Assembly: GCF_037027445.1 (NCBI RefSeq)
Contig: NZ_JBANDL010000002.1
Location: 5,243,240 to 5,307,239 of the forward strand
DNA length: 64,000 nucleotides
DNA from: Lysobacter firmicutimachus
Lineage (GTDB): Bacteria > Pseudomonadota > Gammaproteobacteria > Xanthomonadales > Xanthomonadaceae
Direction: 5' to 3'
Shown here: in pieces, positions 7,746-17,544 of the stretch
How the letters are laid out: each line of letters begins with the position of its first letter
Position numbering within the stretch: the first letter of the stretch is position 1
Program-made: the position numbers and the translations under genes
Notes under the pieces: model-generated
The model's input: only the letters and a program-made list of their open reading frames with translations
Told to the model about the DNA's origin: nothing
Database searches by the model: none

Positions 7746-8660
7746 ATGGACCGGATCACCGCCATGACCGTCTTCGTCGAGGTCGCCGAACGCGGCAGCC
7801 TGACCGCCGCCGCCGAGGCCCTGGACATGTCCCGGGCGATGGCCACGCGCTATCTGGCCGCGCTCGAGGACTGGCTGGGCGCACGCGTCCTGCACCGCAC
7901 CACCCGCCGGCTCAGCCTGACCCCGGCCGGCGAGGTGGCGCTGGACCGCTGCCGGCGCATGCTCGCGGTCGGGGACGAACTCAAGAGCGCGCTGACCGAT
8001 GCCGAAGGCGTGCCGCACGGACAACTGCGGCTGACCTGCAGCACCTCGCTCGGGCTCAGCCATCTCGCCGGCGCCGTGTCCGATTTCGTCCGCCGCTATC
8101 CGGGCGCGGCGGTCGACGTGGTCCTGGCCGACCGCGCGGTCAACCTGGTCGAAGAGCGCATCGACGTCGCCATCCGCATCAGCCGCAGCCTGGAGCCGGG
8201 CCTGATCGCGCGCCGCATCACCGTCTGCCGTTCGGTGCTGTGCGCCGCGCCGGCCTATCTGACCGCCTGCGGCCTGCCGCACCGGCCGGCCGATCTGGCC
8301 ACGCACAATTGCCTCACCCATCACTACGTCGGCAAGAGCCTGTGGTCGCTGCATCGCGACGGCCAGACCGACGCGGTCGCGGTGGAAGGTTCGATCAGCG
8401 CCAACGACGCCACCCTGATCGCCCAGGCGGTGCGCGCCGGCGCCGGCATCGGCCTGCTGCCGACCTATCTGGTCGCGCCGATGCTGCGGGCCGGCGAACT
8501 GGTGCGGGTGCTGCCGGACTATGCGCCCGACGAGATGGGCGTGTTCGGCGTGTACCTGTCGCGCCGGCAGATGCCGCTGATCGTGCGCGCCTTCCTCGAC
8601 TTCCTGGTCGAACGTTTCGGCGAAGAACCCGAGTGGGACCGGGCACTGGGGCTGGCCTGA
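7746..8660 (+). CDS. LysR family transcriptional regulator
   Basis: A 304-aa protein with an N-terminal winged helix-turn-helix (residues about 4-62: MDRITAMTVFVEVAERGSL, then a LTAAAEALDMSRAMATRYL core) and a periplasmic-binding-like effector domain (about 90-295). The HTH sequence, length and CrgA/AphB-like pattern (LPTYLVAPML near 238) are all normal for the family. It should sense a small molecule and control the divergent DsbA/DUF2218 unit and its own gene. The effector cannot be inferred. Confidence 0.9.
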   Translation: MDRITAMTVFVEVAERGSLTAAAEALDMSRAMATRYLAALEDWLGARVLHRTTRRLSLTPAGEVALDRCRRMLAVGDELKSALTDAEGVPHGQLRLTCSTSLGLSHLAGAVSDFVRRYPGAAVDVVLADRAVNLVEERIDVAIRISRSLEPGLIARRITVCRSVLCAAPAYLTACGLPHRPADLATHNCLTHHYVGKSLWSLHRDGQTDAVAVEGSISANDATLIAQAVRAGAGIGLLPTYLVAPMLRAGELVRVLPDYAPDEMGVFGVYLSRRQMPLIVRAFLDFLVERFGEEPEWDRALGLA

Positions 8661-9317
8661 GCGAAGGCCGGCAAGACGCAGGCGACACTCTGCGGCCGGC
8701 GCGGCCGTAGGCTGCGGAACTGATAGTCCCGCAGGCCGCAGGCGCAACTGCATGCCGAAGTCGGCCTAACTTGGACAGGGCGATGTAGCGGTCACCTGTC
8801 GATTCGTCACTCATCAAGCCGGAAAAGCACACTGCTCGTGATCGAACGCCGACGACCGATCCTACGCGGTTCCTGTGGGCCGATTAGCGCGCTCTGGGTT
8901 CGTTGGCGTATGAGAGTGGTTTGGAGTTGGCTCAAAAGCCTTATTCGATAGGAATACAGGCAAGAACAAGAGAGAAGGCCCGCTGAGTCCGTTTACCGCC
9001 CGTCGGGACTCACGGTACCTCACATCGGGTGCCCGGCCGGACTGAGATCTATCCGGAGTCTTTTTGGGTTACTTTGTAAAAAATCGTGATATCAATCACA
9101 TTTATGATTAGAGTTCAGTCGCATAAAAAGCAGGCGGAGATCCGATCGGAAAGCCGTTTGACTCGCGATTGTCCCGCTCCGGTCTGCTATTCACCACGGC
9201 GTGCGCTAGTGTGCTTGAGATCATTATCGCGGCCAACGCACGCCAAGACGAACGGAATCGACGACTAGCCAATCGCAGTTCTTTGGGCAAAGCACTTTGA
9301 AGGTCAGGGGGATAAAA
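8661..9317. other. Gene-free region upstream of the DUF11 protein gene
   Basis: 657 bp with no convincing coding sequence. GC falls clearly after about 8930 (for example TTTTTGGGTTACTTTGTAAAAAATCG at 9060-9086). It contains a CRP/Clp-like palindrome at 9085 and must hold the promoter of the large surface protein. A short open frame at 9086-9268 has no ribosome site and no recognisable product. Confidence 0.5.
9085..9100. promoter_or_regulatory. Clp/CRP-like binding site
   Basis: CGTGA-TATCAA-TCACA, one mismatch from the TGTGA-N6-TCACA consensus, in an AT-rich stretch about 220 bp before the surface protein start. Clp, the CRP homologue of Xanthomonadaceae, is a known global regulator of secreted products. 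It lacks the TGGCA element seen in the three composite sites. Confidence 0.45.
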
Positions 9318-12300
9318 GTGCCTATGAAGCAACTTATCGGCGAAGGTGCGGCACCGTCCCGAATTCGGACGTTCGCAACGATTTGCTCCGCGCTTTTCTT
9401 AGCTTTCGTCGGCGACGCGAACGCCCAGTTCAAGGTAGGAGCGACCTTCAGGAACGCTACCGAGCCTGGCTGGACCATATCCGGTACCAACAACGTAGGC
9501 ACCGACGACAGCGGCATCCTGACCGGCGGCTACGGTGCGATTCCGAACAATGTCAACGACCCGGTTGGGAACGGCTGGTTGCGCCTTTCGACCAACCAGG
9601 TCAATCAATCCGGTACGGCGCTGTACACCGGCGCCACCTTTCCATCGACGCAAGGCGTTGTCGCCGAGTTCGACTACGTCAGTTGGGGCGGAACCGGCGC
9701 CGACGGTCTGAGTTTCTTCCTCTACGATGCGGCTTCGAACATGGCCGGCGCGGGTACCGGCGGGGCCTTGGGCTATTGCGCCGGAGCCGGCGGGTATCTC
9801 GGCATCGGGCTGGACGAATGGGGCAACTATTCCAACACGGGCGGCAATTCGTGCGCATCGGCTACCGGCATTGGATACGTTCCAGATAGCGTGGCGGTAC
9901 GAGGCCCTGTTTCCAGCGGTAATCCCTATGTCGGTGGACAAACGCTCGCAGCGGGCATCGACGACCCCGGAGTCTTGGCCCGCCCCAGCATCAATCGCGT
10001 GCGGGTCGCCTTGGTTCCAAACGGTACCGGGGGATATCGCGTGAGCGTCGGCCTAGGCACGACGGCGACCAACATCGTCAACGTACTGAGCAATCTGAAC
10101 TTTCCGTACGCAGCACCGACGAATCTGCGCATGGGCTTTGCCAGTGCGACCGGCGATGAAACCAATATCCACGAAATCCGCAACGTAACGGCTTCGGTGC
10201 CGGCGGACGTCGCCGTCACCAAGACTGTCGCTTCCGCCACGCTGTTTCGCGGCCAGACGCAGACCTACACCGTGGTCGTGCGCAACAACGATATCAATCC
10301 CGTCGATCCGGGAGACCAGTCGCCTCCGATCAACGCCGCCAACGCGCCGGACATCTCCGACGCCTTGCCGGCCCAGTTGCAGAGCGTCAGTTGGACCTGC
10401 GCCGCCTCCGCCGGCTCGACCTGCCCCGCCGCCAGCGGTACCGGCAACATCGCCATCGCAGGCGGCTACACCTTGGCCACCGGCGGGCAACTGACATTCA
10501 CGATCACGGGCACGGTTGCCGCCACCGCAACTTGCGGCGCGACCGTCACCAACACGGCGACGGCGGACTTCTCCGCGACGGACGGCTTCTCCGATATCAA
10601 CGTCAATAACAACAGCGCAAGCGCCGTTTTTACGGTGGCTTGCGCCGATCTGGCCATCAGCAAGACCAACAATCAGACGATCTATGCGCCCGGCCAGTCG
10701 ATCAGCTATGTACTGGTTGCGAGCAACGCCGGTCCCGCAGCGGTGACGAACGCGGTCTTCGCCGATCCGGCCATCGCGAACTTCAACGTCACCGGCGTGA
10801 CCTGCGCCAGCCCGGTAGGCGGTGCTGTCTGCCCCGCGGTAGGAGGCGCACCCGGACAGCTGTCGATAGCGAACATGCAAGGAAGCGGGGTGAACATTCC
10901 GTCCCTGCCCACGGGAGGTAGCGTTACCTTCACCGTCTCCGGAACCGTGGCTTCCAACGCGACCGGCAATTTGACCAATACCGCGCAGATCGCGTTGCCG
11001 AACGGCGGTGTCGACAGCACTCCAGCCAATAATACCGCGTCCGACACCGACACTCCCCAGCCCAATTTCGGAGTGTGCGACTCGCGGCTGTGGCTGGAGC
11101 AGTCGCCGGGCGCGCCGACGCCGACCACGCTGTACCAGATCAACACCAACGCCAATCCACTGACATTCACGCCGATCGGCGCTGCCAACTTGCTGTACAA
11201 CGCAGTGGGCTACAACCCCAGCGACAACTATCAGTACGGCTTGGTGACGACCAACACCAACACCCTGGTCAAAATCGGCGCCGACGGCAGCGCAATCAGC
11301 CTCGGCGCGGTCAGCGGCCTGCCGGTGGCGACCTATATCAGCGGCGCGTTCGGTACCGCCGGCAACATCCTGTACGTCAAGGACAACGTCGCCGCCGGCA
11401 CGACCATGTACGCGATCAACGTGACCACGTTGACCGCGACCGCGATTCCTCTCAGTACGGCGATCAACATTGCCGACTGGGCTTGGGTCAATGGCCTGCT
11501 CTATAGCGTGACCAACGGCGGCCAACTGGTGTCGGTCAATCCGACCACCGGCGCGGTGACCAGCATCGGCGCGCCGAACGGGCTGCCGGCCGGCTTCTTC
11601 GGCGCGATCTACGGCGCGCCCAACGGCCTCTACGGTTCGGGCAACAACCCGCCCAGCGGTTTCTATAAGTTCGACCTGGCCACCGGAGCGGCGACGCTGA
11701 TCAGCGGCGCGCCGGGCTCCAGCGCGAACGACGGCTCCAATTGTCCGACCGCCAACATCACCTTCGGCGCCGACCTGCAGATCACCAAGACCAACACGCC
11801 CGCCTCGGGGCCGAACGATCTGGCCAACGACCGCTACACGCCGGGCACGGCGCGCACCTACACCGTCGTGGTCACCAACGCCGGACCGTTCGGCGCCGCC
11901 AATGCGGTGTTTACCGATCCGGCGATCGCCAACTTCACGGTGAGCTCGGTGACTTGCGGCAGCCCGACCGGGGGCGGCGTCTGCCCGAGCGTAGCCAACA
12001 CCACCGTGGCGTTGATGCAGGGCGGCGGCATCGTGATTCCGTCGCTGCCGTACAGCAGCAACACGTCGAGCAGCGTCACCTTCACCGTGACCGGCACCAT
12101 CGCCGCCGGGGCGACCGGCGCGCTGACCAACGTCGCCAACATCGCGGCTGGCGCCGGCACCAGCGACGCCACGCCGGGCAACAACAGCGCCACCGATACC
12201 GACACGCCGACCGGCACGATCGTGATCGTCAAGGACGCGGTGCCCAACGACGCTCAAGACTTCGCCTTCACCACCACCGGCACTGGCTTGAGCGCGTTCA

Positions 12301-13190
12301 GCCTCGACGACGATGCCGACGGTACCCTGCAGAACACGCGCACGTTCACCGGGCTGGAACCGGGCAGCTACGGCGTGACCGAGGCCGTGACCGCCGGCTG
12401 GAGCCTGACCGCCTTGAGCTGCAGCGATCCGGACAACGGCACCGTCGTCGACTTGACCAATCGGCTGGCGACGATCGACATCGACTCGGGCGAGACGGTC
12501 ACCTGCACCTACACCAACGGCCGCCTGCCGATCCTGCGCTTGCAGAAGGCGTTGCCGCTGGGCCGCTTCGTCGCCGCCGACCAGTTCGCGTTGAGCATCG
12601 CCGGCAGCGGCGGTCCGGCGAGCGTCACCACCACCGGCAGCGGGACCACCGCGACCGGCGCGGCGACGTTGAACCCCGGCGCGATCGGAGCGGCCTACAC
12701 CTTCTCCGAAGCGGCCGCCGCCGGCGCCGATCTGGCCAACTACGCCGGCACCTATGCCTGCACCAATGCCCTGGCCGGCGGCCAGGCGCCGAGCGGCAGC
12801 GGCACGACGTTCAACCTGACCGCCGCGGCCGGCGACGATCTCAGCTGCACGTTCACCAATACCCGCAATCCGATCGCCGATCTGTCGATCACCAAGACCA
12901 ACACGCCCGGCTCGGGCCCGAACGATCAGGCCGGCGACACCCTGACCCGCGGCGCGAGCACGACCTACACGATCGTCGTCACCAACAACGGCCCCGACAC
13001 GGTCGCCGGCGCGATCCTGGTCGACCCCCCCGGCGGCCGCAGCGGCCTGAGCTGCACCGCGCCGCCGGTCTGCACCGGTGCGGCCTGTCCGGCCGGGTTG
13101 ACCCTGGCGCAGTTGGAAAGCGGCGTGGCGCTGGGCGCCCTGGCCAACGGTGCGACAGTGACGGTCACGCTGAGCTGCACGGTCAACTGA
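9318..13190 (+). CDS. Secreted DUF11-repeat surface protein with N-terminal lectin-like domain
   Basis: A 1,290-aa exported protein. The GTG at 9318 is chosen because AGGGGG lies six bases upstream; it gives a signal peptide ending at DANAQ (about residue 36). Next come an L-type lectin-like beta-sandwich (about 40-230; [20 protein letters not shown]), two DUF11 repeats (about 240-560; [20 protein letters not shown]), a DUF6923-like beta-propeller-type segment (about 575-800), another DUF11, two prealbumin/SpaA-like modules and a last DUF11 ([16 protein letters not shown]). Paired Cys in each repeat suggest disulphides formed outside the cytoplasm. The chain ends right after a repeat (LSCTVN) with no LPxTG, PEP-CTERM, OmpA or autotransporter domain. 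Likely an adhesin or matrix protein; the export route after Sec is unknown. Confidence 0.8.
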   Translation: MPMKQLIGEGAAPSRIRTFATICSALFLAFVGDANAQFKVGATFRNATEPGWTISGTNNVGTDDSGILTGGYGAIPNNVNDPVGNGWLRLSTNQVNQSGTALYTGATFPSTQGVVAEFDYVSWGGTGADGLSFFLYDAASNMAGAGTGGALGYCAGAGGYLGIGLDEWGNYSNTGGNSCASATGIGYVPDSVAVRGPVSSGNPYVGGQTLAAGIDDPGVLARPSINRVRVALVPNGTGGYRVSVGLGTTATNIVNVLSNLNFPYAAPTNLRMGFASATGDETNIHEIRNVTASVPADVAVTKTVASATLFRGQTQTYTVVVRNNDINPVDPGDQSPPINAANAPDISDALPAQLQSVSWTCAASAGSTCPAASGTGNIAIAGGYTLATGGQLTFTITGTVAATATCGATVTNTATADFSATDGFSDINVNNNSASAVFTVACADLAISKTNNQTIYAPGQSISYVLVASNAGPAAVTNAVFADPAIANFNVTGVTCASPVGGAVCPAVGGAPGQLSIANMQGSGVNIPSLPTGGSVTFTVSGTVASNATGNLTNTAQIALPNGGVDSTPANNTASDTDTPQPNFGVCDSRLWLEQSPGAPTPTTLYQINTNANPLTFTPIGAANLLYNAVGYNPSDNYQYGLVTTNTNTLVKIGADGSAISLGAVSGLPVATYISGAFGTAGNILYVKDNVAAGTTMYAINVTTLTATAIPLSTAINIADWAWVNGLLYSVTNGGQLVSVNPTTGAVTSIGAPNGLPAGFFGAIYGAPNGLYGSGNNPPSGFYKFDLATGAATLISGAPGSSANDGSNCPTANITFGADLQITKTNTPASGPNDLANDRYTPGTARTYTVVVTNAGPFGAANAVFTDPAIANFTVSSVTCGSPTGGGVCPSVANTTVALMQGGGIVIPSLPYSSNTSSSVTFTVTGTIAAGATGALTNVANIAAGAGTSDATPGNNSATDTDTPTGTIVIVKDAVPNDAQDFAFTTTGTGLSAFSLDDDADGTLQNTRTFTGLEPGSYGVTEAVTAGWSLTALSCSDPDNGTVVDLTNRLATIDIDSGETVTCTYTNGRLPILRLQKALPLGRFVAADQFALSIAGSGGPASVTTTGSGTTATGAATLNPGAIGAAYTFSEAAAAGADLANYAGTYACTNALAGGQAPSGSGTTFNLTAAAGDDLSCTFTNTRNPIADLSITKTNTPGSGPNDQAGDTLTRGASTTYTIVVTNNGPDTVAGAILVDPPGGRSGLSCTAPPVCTGAACPAGLTLAQLESGVALGALANGATVTVTLSCTVN

Positions 13191-13296
13191 GGCCGGCGAC
13201 TGTACGCGAGCGTGTGGCGGCGGCGGTGTGCAGGACTATTGCACACCGGCCGCAGCCACTAAGATGCCGCCGTTGCCCCACAGACGAGATACGGCG

Positions 13297-14505
13297 TTGA
13301 TCATCCATCCCAAGGTTCGCGGCTTCATCTGCACCACCACGCACCCGCTCGGCTGCGAGCTCAACGTGCGCGACCAGATCCAGGCCACCCGCGCCCGCGG
13401 CACGCGCCAGGACGGTCCGAAGAAGGTGCTGGTGATCGGCGCGTCCAGCGGCTACGGTCTGGCCGCACGCATTTCCGCCGCGTTCGGCTTCGGTGCCGAC
13501 ACCCTCGGCGTGTTCTTCGAAAAGCCCGGTAGCGAGAAGAAGCCCGGCACCGCCGGCTGGTACAACGCTGCCGCGTTCGACAAGTTCGCCAAGGCCGAGG
13601 GCCTGTACTCGCGTTCGATCAACGGCGACGCCTTCTCCGATGAAGTGCGTGCCCAAGCCATCGAGCTGATCAGGAACGAAATGGGCGGTCAGGTCGACCT
13701 GGTGGTGTATTCGCTGGCGTCGCCGGTGCGCAAGCTGCCCTCGACCGGCGAAGTGAAGCGCTCGGCGCTCAAGCCGATCGGCAGCACCTACACTTCCACC
13801 GCGATCGACACCAACAAAGACCAGATCGTCCAGGCCTCGATCGAGCCGGCCAGCGAGCAGGAGATCGAAGACACCGTCACGGTGATGGGCGGCCAGGACT
13901 GGGAGCTGTGGATCGACGCCCTGGCCGACGCCGGCGTGCTCGCTCCGGGCGCGCGCAGCGTGGCCTTCAGCTACATCGGCACCGAAATCACCTGGCCGAT
14001 CTATTGGCACGGCGCGCTCGGGCGGGCCAAGCTCGACCTCGACGCCACCGCGCAGCGCCTGGATGCGCGCCTGCGCGCGCACGGCGGCGGCGCGGCCAAT
14101 GTGGCGGTGCTGAAGTCGGTGGTGACCCAGGCCAGCTCGGCGATCCCGGTGATGCCGCTGTACATCTCGCTGGTGTTCAAGGTGATGAAGGAAAAGGGCT
14201 TGCACGAGGGCCCGATCGAGCAGCTCGACCGCTTGTTCCGCGAGCGCATGTATCGCCAGGACGGCCAGCCGCCGGCGACCGACGAGCAGCGGCGCCTGCG
14301 CCTGGACGACTGGGAACTACGCGAAGACGTGCAGAACGAATGCAAGGCGCTGTGGCCGCAAGTGACCACCGACAACCTGTTCCAGCTCACCGACTACGCC
14401 GGCTATAAGCACGAGTTCCTCAAGCTGTTCGGCTTCGAGCGCGCCGATGTCGATTACGACGCCGACGTCGATCCGGACGTGCGCTTCGACTGCATCGAGT
14501 TGTAA
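13297..14505 (+). CDS. fabV: Trans-2-enoyl-[acyl-carrier-protein]/CoA reductase FabV
   Basis: NADH-dependent enoyl reductase of type II fatty acid synthesis, resistant to triclosan in several species. The protein has 402 residues, the usual FabV length. It begins [20 protein letters not shown], matching known FabV amino ends, which is why TTG 13297 is chosen over an in-frame ATG at 13264. The Rossmann motif [16 protein letters not shown] follows, and the active-site pair Tyr-x8-Lys is found in [10 protein letters not shown]. The C-terminal FAD-like region [11 protein letters not shown] is kept. It stands alone, 106 bp after the surface protein gene, and is followed by a possible terminator. 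Confidence 0.93.
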   Translation: MIIHPKVRGFICTTTHPLGCELNVRDQIQATRARGTRQDGPKKVLVIGASSGYGLAARISAAFGFGADTLGVFFEKPGSEKKPGTAGWYNAAAFDKFAKAEGLYSRSINGDAFSDEVRAQAIELIRNEMGGQVDLVVYSLASPVRKLPSTGEVKRSALKPIGSTYTSTAIDTNKDQIVQASIEPASEQEIEDTVTVMGGQDWELWIDALADAGVLAPGARSVAFSYIGTEITWPIYWHGALGRAKLDLDATAQRLDARLRAHGGGAANVAVLKSVVTQASSAIPVMPLYISLVFKVMKEKGLHEGPIEQLDRLFRERMYRQDGQPPATDEQRRLRLDDWELREDVQNECKALWPQVTTDNLFQLTDYAGYKHEFLKLFGFERADVDYDADVDPDVRFDCIEL

Positions 14506-14545
14506 TCGCCCGCCGCTGGCGCGCGGACCGGCAACGAGGCGCGAC

Positions 14546-14578
14546 ACGGGGCAGACTCCGACGACGGGCCTGCCCCGT
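14546..14578 (+). terminator. Possible terminator after fabV
   Basis: ACGGGGCAG at 14546-14554 pairs with CTGCCCCGT at 14570-14578 around a 15-bp loop and is followed by TCGTTT. It lies 40 bp after the fabV stop. The T-run is short, so efficiency is uncertain. Confidence 0.45.
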
Positions 14579-15126
14579 TCGTTTAGGGGGAGCGTGGCGT
14601 TTCCCGGCCCGCGGTGGCGTGGCTTTAAAGTGTCGAGCGGCTTGCCGCGGACGTTCGGTCGTGCCGGATTTGCGGCCGTTCGTCGGCGGACGGCTCGCCG
14701 CTGCCTTCGTGGAACCGGAGTTGAATTGATTAAAGCAACGGCTGGCCAAGGCTTGCTGATGTCCTTCTGGCGCCGTTCGGCATCGGTACCGGCGTCCGTG
14801 TGCCTTCTTGGCACTCGCAGAGCGGAATGGCGACGGTAAAATTGTGACATTCATTGCCGTATTTGCCGAGTAGCAATCGGAGGCCGGCTTGATTCACGCC
14901 GCATCCGCGGCGGCGCGCACGCGCAAGCCGCGACATCGGGCGCCCGAGGAGGGGCCTCCGCCGTGCTTCGCCATCGCCGCGGCCGAAGGCGCCGGCTTGG
15001 CCGCGGTCGCAATGTGAGTCTTGGTGAGTCCGGCCGTCGCGCGCGCATGCTTTGCTCTGCGCCCGCACGGTCGCGCGGCCGTTGTGCCATGTCGGCCGGC
15101 GCGGCCGACGAGCCGGAGAATCGCAG
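14579..15126. other. Gene-free spacer
   Basis: About 550 bp between fabV and the methyltransferase gene without a supported coding sequence. Short open frames on both strands have no ribosome site or family resemblance. A stretch at about 14720-14850 is lower in GC (TTGAATTGATTAAAGCAACG, and GGTAAAATTGTGACATTCATTG near 14834), which may be a promoter remnant. Confidence 0.45.
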
Positions 15127-15870
15127 ATGAGTCAGCAAGCGGCGGCGCAGTTCGATGCCTTGGCGGCGATGTACGAGGACATGGCGACGTGGCCGTTCCG
15201 TCGCGACATGGAAATCCCCAACGTGCTTGCGGTGCTCGGCGACCTGCACAACCGCGACGTGCTCGACTTCGGCTGCGGCAACGGCATGTACGCGCGCTGG
15301 ATGAAGCAGCGCGGCGCGCGCCGGGTGGTCGGCTACGACCTCTCCGAGGGCATGCTGGACTACGCGCGCCGCCAGGAGGCGCAGCAGCCGCTCGGCATCG
15401 ACTACGTGTCCGAACTGGGTCCGGCTTGCGACGGCGCGTTCGACCTGGTGCTGTCGGTGTACGTGCTGCCCTACGCGACCAATGCCGACGAACTGTTCGG
15501 GATGTGCGCGGCGATGGCGCGCGCGCTCAAGCCCGGCGGCCGGCTGGTGACGCTGCCGATTCATCCCGACTACGTGCGCCAGCGCGACTACTACGAGCGC
15601 TACGGCTTCCGCATGATGCCGGACGGCGCCGATATCGATGGCGGCAAGGTGCGCCTGGAGTTGTGCAAGCCGCCGTTCGACGTCAGCGTCACCGCCTACT
15701 ACTGGAGCAAGGAAAGCCTGGAGTCGGCGATGCATCAGGCCGGCCTGTCGCCGGTGCAATGGGTGCAGCACGGCCTGCTCGGCGGCGACCGCCACGAGGC
15801 CGCCGACCGCTTCATGCGCGCCTACTGGCAAAGGCCGCACGCGGCGATCCTGCACTGCTGCCGCAACTGA
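15127..15870 (+). CDS. Class I SAM-dependent methyltransferase
   Basis: A 247-aa cytoplasmic protein with the methyltransferase fold. Motif I is VLDFGCGNGMYARWM (about residues 41-55), followed by the acidic end of strand beta-2 (VVGYDLSEGML) and the motif III-like LKPGGRLVTLPI. The C-terminal third differs from simple methyltransferases (YYERYGFRMMPDG, TAYYWSKESLE) but matches a group often found with natural-product or ubiquinone-like methylation. Start ATG 15127 has GGAGA ten bases upstream. The substrate cannot be inferred; no biosynthetic genes flank it. Confidence 0.85.
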   Translation: MSQQAAAQFDALAAMYEDMATWPFRRDMEIPNVLAVLGDLHNRDVLDFGCGNGMYARWMKQRGARRVVGYDLSEGMLDYARRQEAQQPLGIDYVSELGPACDGAFDLVLSVYVLPYATNADELFGMCAAMARALKPGGRLVTLPIHPDYVRQRDYYERYGFRMMPDGADIDGGKVRLELCKPPFDVSVTAYYWSKESLESAMHQAGLSPVQWVQHGLLGGDRHEAADRFMRAYWQRPHAAILHCCRN

Positions 15871-16127
15871 GGCGACGCACCGCAGCGCCGGACGCACGTC
15901 CGACCGTGCGTCCGGTTTCGCCGCCGCCAATCCGTTTGGCGCAACGGAAAAGCGTTCGCGCGCGCCTGCGCCCACGGTCCTACGACCTTAGACGAACGCG
16001 CTCGCACCGCACGGTTTAACACCGGCGATGGGTCTACACCGATGCACGCGAACTCCGTCGATGCCGCCGCGTCGACGCGGCGTCGCCTGCGGGGCTCGCA
16101 TCGTCGACCATCCGTGAGGACGCAATC

Positions 16128-16571
16128 ATGAAACGCAGCATCATCCAAGCTTGTACGCCGGTCGTCGTCCTGGCCGCACTGTCGTGCCTGCCCGGCACTT
16201 CGCGAGCGGTGGCGTGCTACGGCTACATCAATGCCGACGGCACGATGCGCATGTCCGAACAGGACGTTCCCGATCGCTGGAGCACCTGTCGCGTGCACAG
16301 TTCGAACCGGCGGGGGACGGGAGTGTACTGGGTATGGATCGAGAATGGCGAGATCAGCGACCGTATCTGGACCCGCTCGACCTATTGCAGCGGGACGATC
16401 AGCCACCCCGGCACACAGAGTTCGAGCCTGACCTTCTGGCCGAGCATCCTGCCCAATCCGCACAGCAGCGGCGAAACCACGGTGTGGACCGTGCGCACTT
16501 TCGATCACCTCGGCGTTCCGGCGGACCGCGATTTCTTCCTGGTCTGCGCCGCCAGCGACCCGCCGCGTTGA
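16128..16571 (+). CDS. Secreted hypothetical protein
   Basis: A 147-aa protein with a clear signal peptide (MKRSIIQACTPVVVLAALSC... cut after TSRAVA, about residue 28). The mature part has four Cys and many aromatic residues (YWVWIENGEISDRIW), as in small periplasmic beta proteins with disulphides. Start ATG 16128 has GAGGA nine bases upstream. I do not recognise a family. It lies alone between the methyltransferase and the small gene at 16695, transcribed the same way. Confidence 0.7.
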   Translation: MKRSIIQACTPVVVLAALSCLPGTSRAVACYGYINADGTMRMSEQDVPDRWSTCRVHSSNRRGTGVYWVWIENGEISDRIWTRSTYCSGTISHPGTQSSSLTFWPSILPNPHSSGETTVWTVRTFDHLGVPADRDFFLVCAASDPPR

Positions 16572-16694
16572 GCCGGCGGCGGACATGACGCAACACGGGC
16601 GACGGGCCGGACACCGTCGCCCGACCGACCAACGGCAAGAAATTGCACGCTCCGACCCGGGAGGATGAATCATCTCCCCGCATAGGAGCAGTCG

Positions 16695-16949
16695 ATGAGC
16701 AAGCACCTGCTGATGCTCACTACGGTATCGGGGCGGGCAAGCTCGGTGGATGTGGTCGGCGACCTCGCGCGCAGGGCGATGGCGCGTGTGCCGGAGGTCC
16801 GCAACTTCCGGATCGAGCGCCAGACCGAGTTGGAGGCGACGGTCAGTTTCGAAACCGATCGTTCCGACTGGCCCGGCCGGCTGGTACCCGAGTTGAAGTC
16901 CAGCGGACTGGTGCTGATCTACGCCGAGCTCAGCGACTGGTTGCCTTGA
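16695..16949 (+). CDS. Small conserved protein, paralogue of the 24630 gene
   Basis: An 84-aa protein without signal peptide. It aligns along its whole length with the C-terminal 84 residues of the 24630-24974 product: SKHLLMLTT/AKHLVMLTT, a central VRNF/VRNL, FETDRSDWPGRLVPEL/FDTDTPSWPYRLAPEL, and endings YAELSDWLP/YTELMDWVA. The start at 16695 has AGGAGC nine bases upstream. The predicted fold is alpha/beta, with a beta-alpha-beta-beta pattern similar to a small ACT or ferredoxin-like domain, which is only a guess. It is followed directly by a composite promoter element and a 40-aa membrane protein. Confidence 0.75.
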   Translation: MSKHLLMLTTVSGRASSVDVVGDLARRAMARVPEVRNFRIERQTELEATVSFETDRSDWPGRLVPELKSSGLVLIYAELSDWLP

Positions 16950-16974
16950 TCCACAAAAAAGCACATTCGCAGGC

Positions 16975-17002
16975 TGGCACGGATTTTGTGAGTTGAATCA
17001 CA
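16975..17002 (+). promoter_or_regulatory. Composite element: TGGCACG-N4-TTTGTGA plus CRP/Clp palindrome
   Basis: TGGCACGGATTTTGTGA (16975-16991), then GTTGAA and TCACA (16998-17002). The palindrome TGTGA-N6-TCACA is a perfect consensus CRP-type box. The left part is TGGCACG, the sigma-54 -24 consensus, with GG-N10-GT spacing. The start codon of the 40-aa gene is 55 bp from its left end, exactly as for the site at 24575. Confidence 0.62.
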
Positions 17003-17029
17003 AAACCCATGAGGTCTGCGGAGCAGCGA

Positions 17030-17152
17030 ATGGACGATATTCCCGAACCCCGGATCGAGCGCGCGATCGGTTCATCGTCGGTCGCTGCCTGGACGGTGGC
17101 GTTCTTCCTGGTCCTGGTCGCCGTTCTGGTCGCCGGCACGCAGCTGGCCTGA
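17030..17152 (+). CDS. 40-aa single-span membrane protein
   Basis: Encodes 40 residues: a charged start (MDDIPEPRIERAIG) and one transmembrane helix (AAWTVAFFLVLVAVLVAGT, about 19-37). GGAG lies six bases before ATG 17030; a second in-frame ATG at 17009 lacks a site and lies close to the palindrome. The gene sits 55 bp behind the composite element at 16975. Its function is unknown; the size and topology resemble the small membrane peptides found in many bacteria. Confidence 0.6.
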   Translation: MDDIPEPRIERAIGSSSVAAWTVAFFLVLVAVLVAGTQLA

Positions 17153-17162
17153 GCCGGACGAT

Positions 17163-17462
17163 ATGCGCAGCCCCTCGAAGAAGATGCGCGGCCCCGGCCG
17201 GGGCGCGCCGGCCCTGGCGCGCGCCGTCGCCGAGCTGGCGAAGGCCGCGCTGTGCGGCCTGGCCGCCTTCGTCGCGTGCGCGGCCTGGCACCCAGACCGT
17301 CGGCCGGCGCCGGGCCTGTCGGTTCTCTCGCCCTTGGCGAGCGCTCCCACCGCGGCGATGACGGTCGAGGTTCCACCGCCGGCGTCGCTGTCGCAGCGGA
17401 TGGGCACCTGCGTCCCGGCTGCGTTGAGGGCGGTGCGACTGAGCGATCGCGTCACAGACTGA
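17163..17462 (+). CDS. Possible small membrane protein
   Basis: A 99-aa open frame starting 10 bp after the 40-aa membrane gene, so it could be translationally coupled to it. It has a basic N-terminus, one hydrophobic stretch (AALCGLAAFVACAA, about 28-41) and a Pro/Ala-rich tail. No family is recognised and no strong ribosome site is seen. The GC-rich composition allows open frames by chance, so the call is weak. Confidence 0.35.
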   Translation: MRSPSKKMRGPGRGAPALARAVAELAKAALCGLAAFVACAAWHPDRRPAPGLSVLSPLASAPTAAMTVEVPPPASLSQRMGTCVPAALRAVRLSDRVTD

Positions 17463-17544
17463 CCCGTCGCGACCCCTGTCGGCGATCAGCGTCAAATGTG
17501 CCAATTGAAACAGTAACGCCGCAGCGCGAGCGGTACGAGCCGCC

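Noticed and set aside
10053-12257. 734-codon minus-strand open frame
   Set aside because: Exactly opposite the DUF11 repeats; composition follows the repeats, no ribosome site.
16633-16647. CGGCAAGAAATTGCA as sigma-54 promoter of the 16695 gene
   Set aside because: GG to GC distance is nine, not ten, and the fixed 55-bp distance to the start is not kept.
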